Assembly (NCBI GenBank): GCA_028284805.1
Contig: JANQQZ010000172.1
Location: 1 to 52,193 of the forward strand
Source: Phycisphaerales bacterium
GTDB lineage: Bacteria; Planctomycetota; Phycisphaerae; Phycisphaerales; UBA1924
DNA: 52,193 nt
Direction of reading: 5' to 3'
Part shown: piece by piece, positions 51,227-52,193 of the stretch
Position numbering within the stretch: position 1 is the stretch's first letter
Layout of the letters: each line of letters opens with the position of its first letter
Position numbers and translations under genes: made by a program
Notes under the pieces: model-generated
Databases searched by the model: none
What the model was told of the DNA's origin: nothing
What the model saw: the letters and a program-made list of their open reading frames with translations, nothing else

Positions 51227-52193
51227 CTACTTGCCGTCCGGCACGCCCGTCGTCCCGATGCCGAACGCGGTGCCAACGGCAAGCACGATCCAGATCAGGC
51301 TGAAGAAGATTCCGGAGATGCCCTCGCGTGCGACCATCGTGATCGCAACGCCCGCGTCGGACTCGATGAAGTCGGCCAACAGCTCTGAGTCGCCGTAGAA
51401 CTGCTTGGCCTGTTCCTCTCGGGTCATGCCGTCCCAGCGCGCGGTCGCCTCGGCGACGATGTCGCTCGGATAATCCTCGATGAGCCATGAATCCTCGTAG
51501 TTCATGCCGGCTGGCCACGCGAGCGTCTGGCCCGCCGCCTCGCGTTCGTAAGCCATCTCGTCGGCGTATGCCTGGATCATGTTCTCGCGGACGAGACCGT
51601 CGACCGTTGCCCGGCGTTGTGCGTCGTCCATCGCATCCCACGCGGACTGGTGTTTCTGCACGATCGACTGCGGGAAGTGCTCCAGCTCGTAGGCCGTCTC
51701 CCAGCTCTGACCGACGGGCCAGCGGAGCTGTGCACCGGAACGCTCTTGCCGGAGCGAATCGTCGTTGATCAGTTCGTAGAGCGCTTCCTGCTCGTCCATC
51801 CAGAGCCCGTCGATGTTCTCGACCGCGCCCTGCGAGGTTTGTCTGATCTCCTGGGCGAAGTCCTCCGAGACGAACTTGGCGGCCATGAACTTCCCGCCGA
51901 AGATCGAGGCGATCGCCACGACCGAGGCGATGAGCCCGGACAGGAGGCCCGTGTGCTGGCGGGCTCCGAGCGCAGCGCCGACCCCGGCGAGGAAACCCAC
52001 TCCGACCGCGACATACCCGACCTCGGCGTTGAGGTGGTACGAGATCGCGCTCCAGACTCCGGCGCCGATCGCACCGCCCACGCTGGAGCCGATGAGCGCG
52101 AAGAGCCAGCCCATGGAGGTGCTCGCCGCGGCGCCCGCTGCCGCCTTGGCCCCGCTGGGCAGCTTCTCGACCTGGGTCCGGGTGCCCTTGCCC
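51227..52193 (-). CDS. Membrane protein with tandem WPxG repeats (5' partial)
   Basis: Unrecognised family. From ATG 52114 there are 295 residues, but the frame stays open to the window edge with protein-like sequence (KGTRTQVEKLPSGAKAAAGA), and 52114 has no Shine-Dalgarno, so the true start is probably beyond 52193. Two or three hydrophobic helices (WLFALIGSSVGGAIGAGVW; LSGLIASVVAIASIFGG) come first. A soluble region follows with two similar units of about 50 residues around QLRWPVGQSWETAYELEHFP and TLAWPAGMNYEDSWLIEDYP. The last helix is IFFSLIWIVLAVGTAFGIG. The function is unknown. Confidence 0.75.
   Translation of the reverse strand, partial: GKGTRTQVEKLPSGAKAAAGAAASTSMGWLFALIGSSVGGAIGAGVWSAISYHLNAEVGYVAVGVGFLAGVGAALGARQHTGLLSGLIASVVAIASIFGGKFMAAKFVSEDFAQEIRQTSQGAVENIDGLWMDEQEALYELINDDSLRQERSGAQLRWPVGQSWETAYELEHFPQSIVQKHQSAWDAMDDAQRRATVDGLVRENMIQAYADEMAYEREAAGQTLAWPAGMNYEDSWLIEDYPSDIVAEATARWDGMTREEQAKQFYGDSELLADFIESDAGVAITMVAREGISGIFFSLIWIVLAVGTAFGIGTTGVPDGK

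Noticed and set aside
1-52193. tRNA, rRNA, CRISPR arrays, insertion sequences
   Set aside because: No T-loop-like GGTTCGA with matching acceptor stem, no rRNA signature, no regularly spaced repeats, and no transposase or integrase motifs were found by reading.

Overview
The window is about 52 kb of very GC-rich bacterial DNA, by eye roughly two thirds G+C. It carries about 34 protein genes, no rRNA, no recognisable tRNA and no CRISPR array. The best taxonomic clue is the giant secreted protein at 36181-46101. It starts with an arginine-rich leader and a LEPR-x-LL motif, a hallmark of large extracellular proteins of Planctomycetota. Together with the high GC and the extended NuoJ, this suggests a member of class Phycisphaerae. 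Genus and species cannot be read from the sequence.

Layout. 1-6211 (+): a tightly coupled operon of a GAF-domain/HlyD-type adaptor, a membrane M50 peptidase fused to an HlyD-like part, and a shortened SecA-like ATPase. I read this as a non-standard export or envelope system, and it is the most intriguing functional unit here. 6221-17460 (-): housekeeping genes, namely accC, accB, a four-domain S1 protein, a Gfo/Idh/MocA oxidoreductase, a thioredoxin, folP, a secreted protein of unknown function and ftsK. 17555-21095 (+): a methyltransferase, a family-4 glycosyltransferase and a YifB/ComM-type AAA+ ATPase. 21096-23078: a distinctly more AT-rich patch with a 55-residue membrane protein, a Fur-box-like palindrome and two orphan genes. 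23079-25019 (+): a secreted M1-like metallopeptidase. 25023-26192 (-): pgsA and pgpA, two consecutive steps of phosphatidylglycerol synthesis. 26388-33386 (+): nuoJKLMN, the membrane arm of complex I, behind a good sigma-70 promoter; nuoB lies alone 17 kb away at 50623. Then come a membrane protein (-), pheA (+), the LEPR-XLL giant (+) with a clear intrinsic terminator, a coiled-coil protein (-), a pseudouridine synthase plus BrkB/YihY pair (+), a mini-lipoprotein, nuoB, and a repeat-containing membrane protein that runs off the right edge.

Main points for follow-up: the SecA-like/M50/GAF-HlyD cluster; a metalloprotease-like C-terminal domain in the giant protein in which every zinc-ligand position is substituted; the 55-residue membrane protein with its Fur-like site; several genes whose -10 box lies only 5-9 bases before the start codon, suggesting leaderless mRNAs; and unusual insertions or tails in NuoJ, NuoL and FtsK.

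All functions are assigned by reading motifs and sequence character. No database search was run, so family names are recognition-level calls and residue ranges are approximate.
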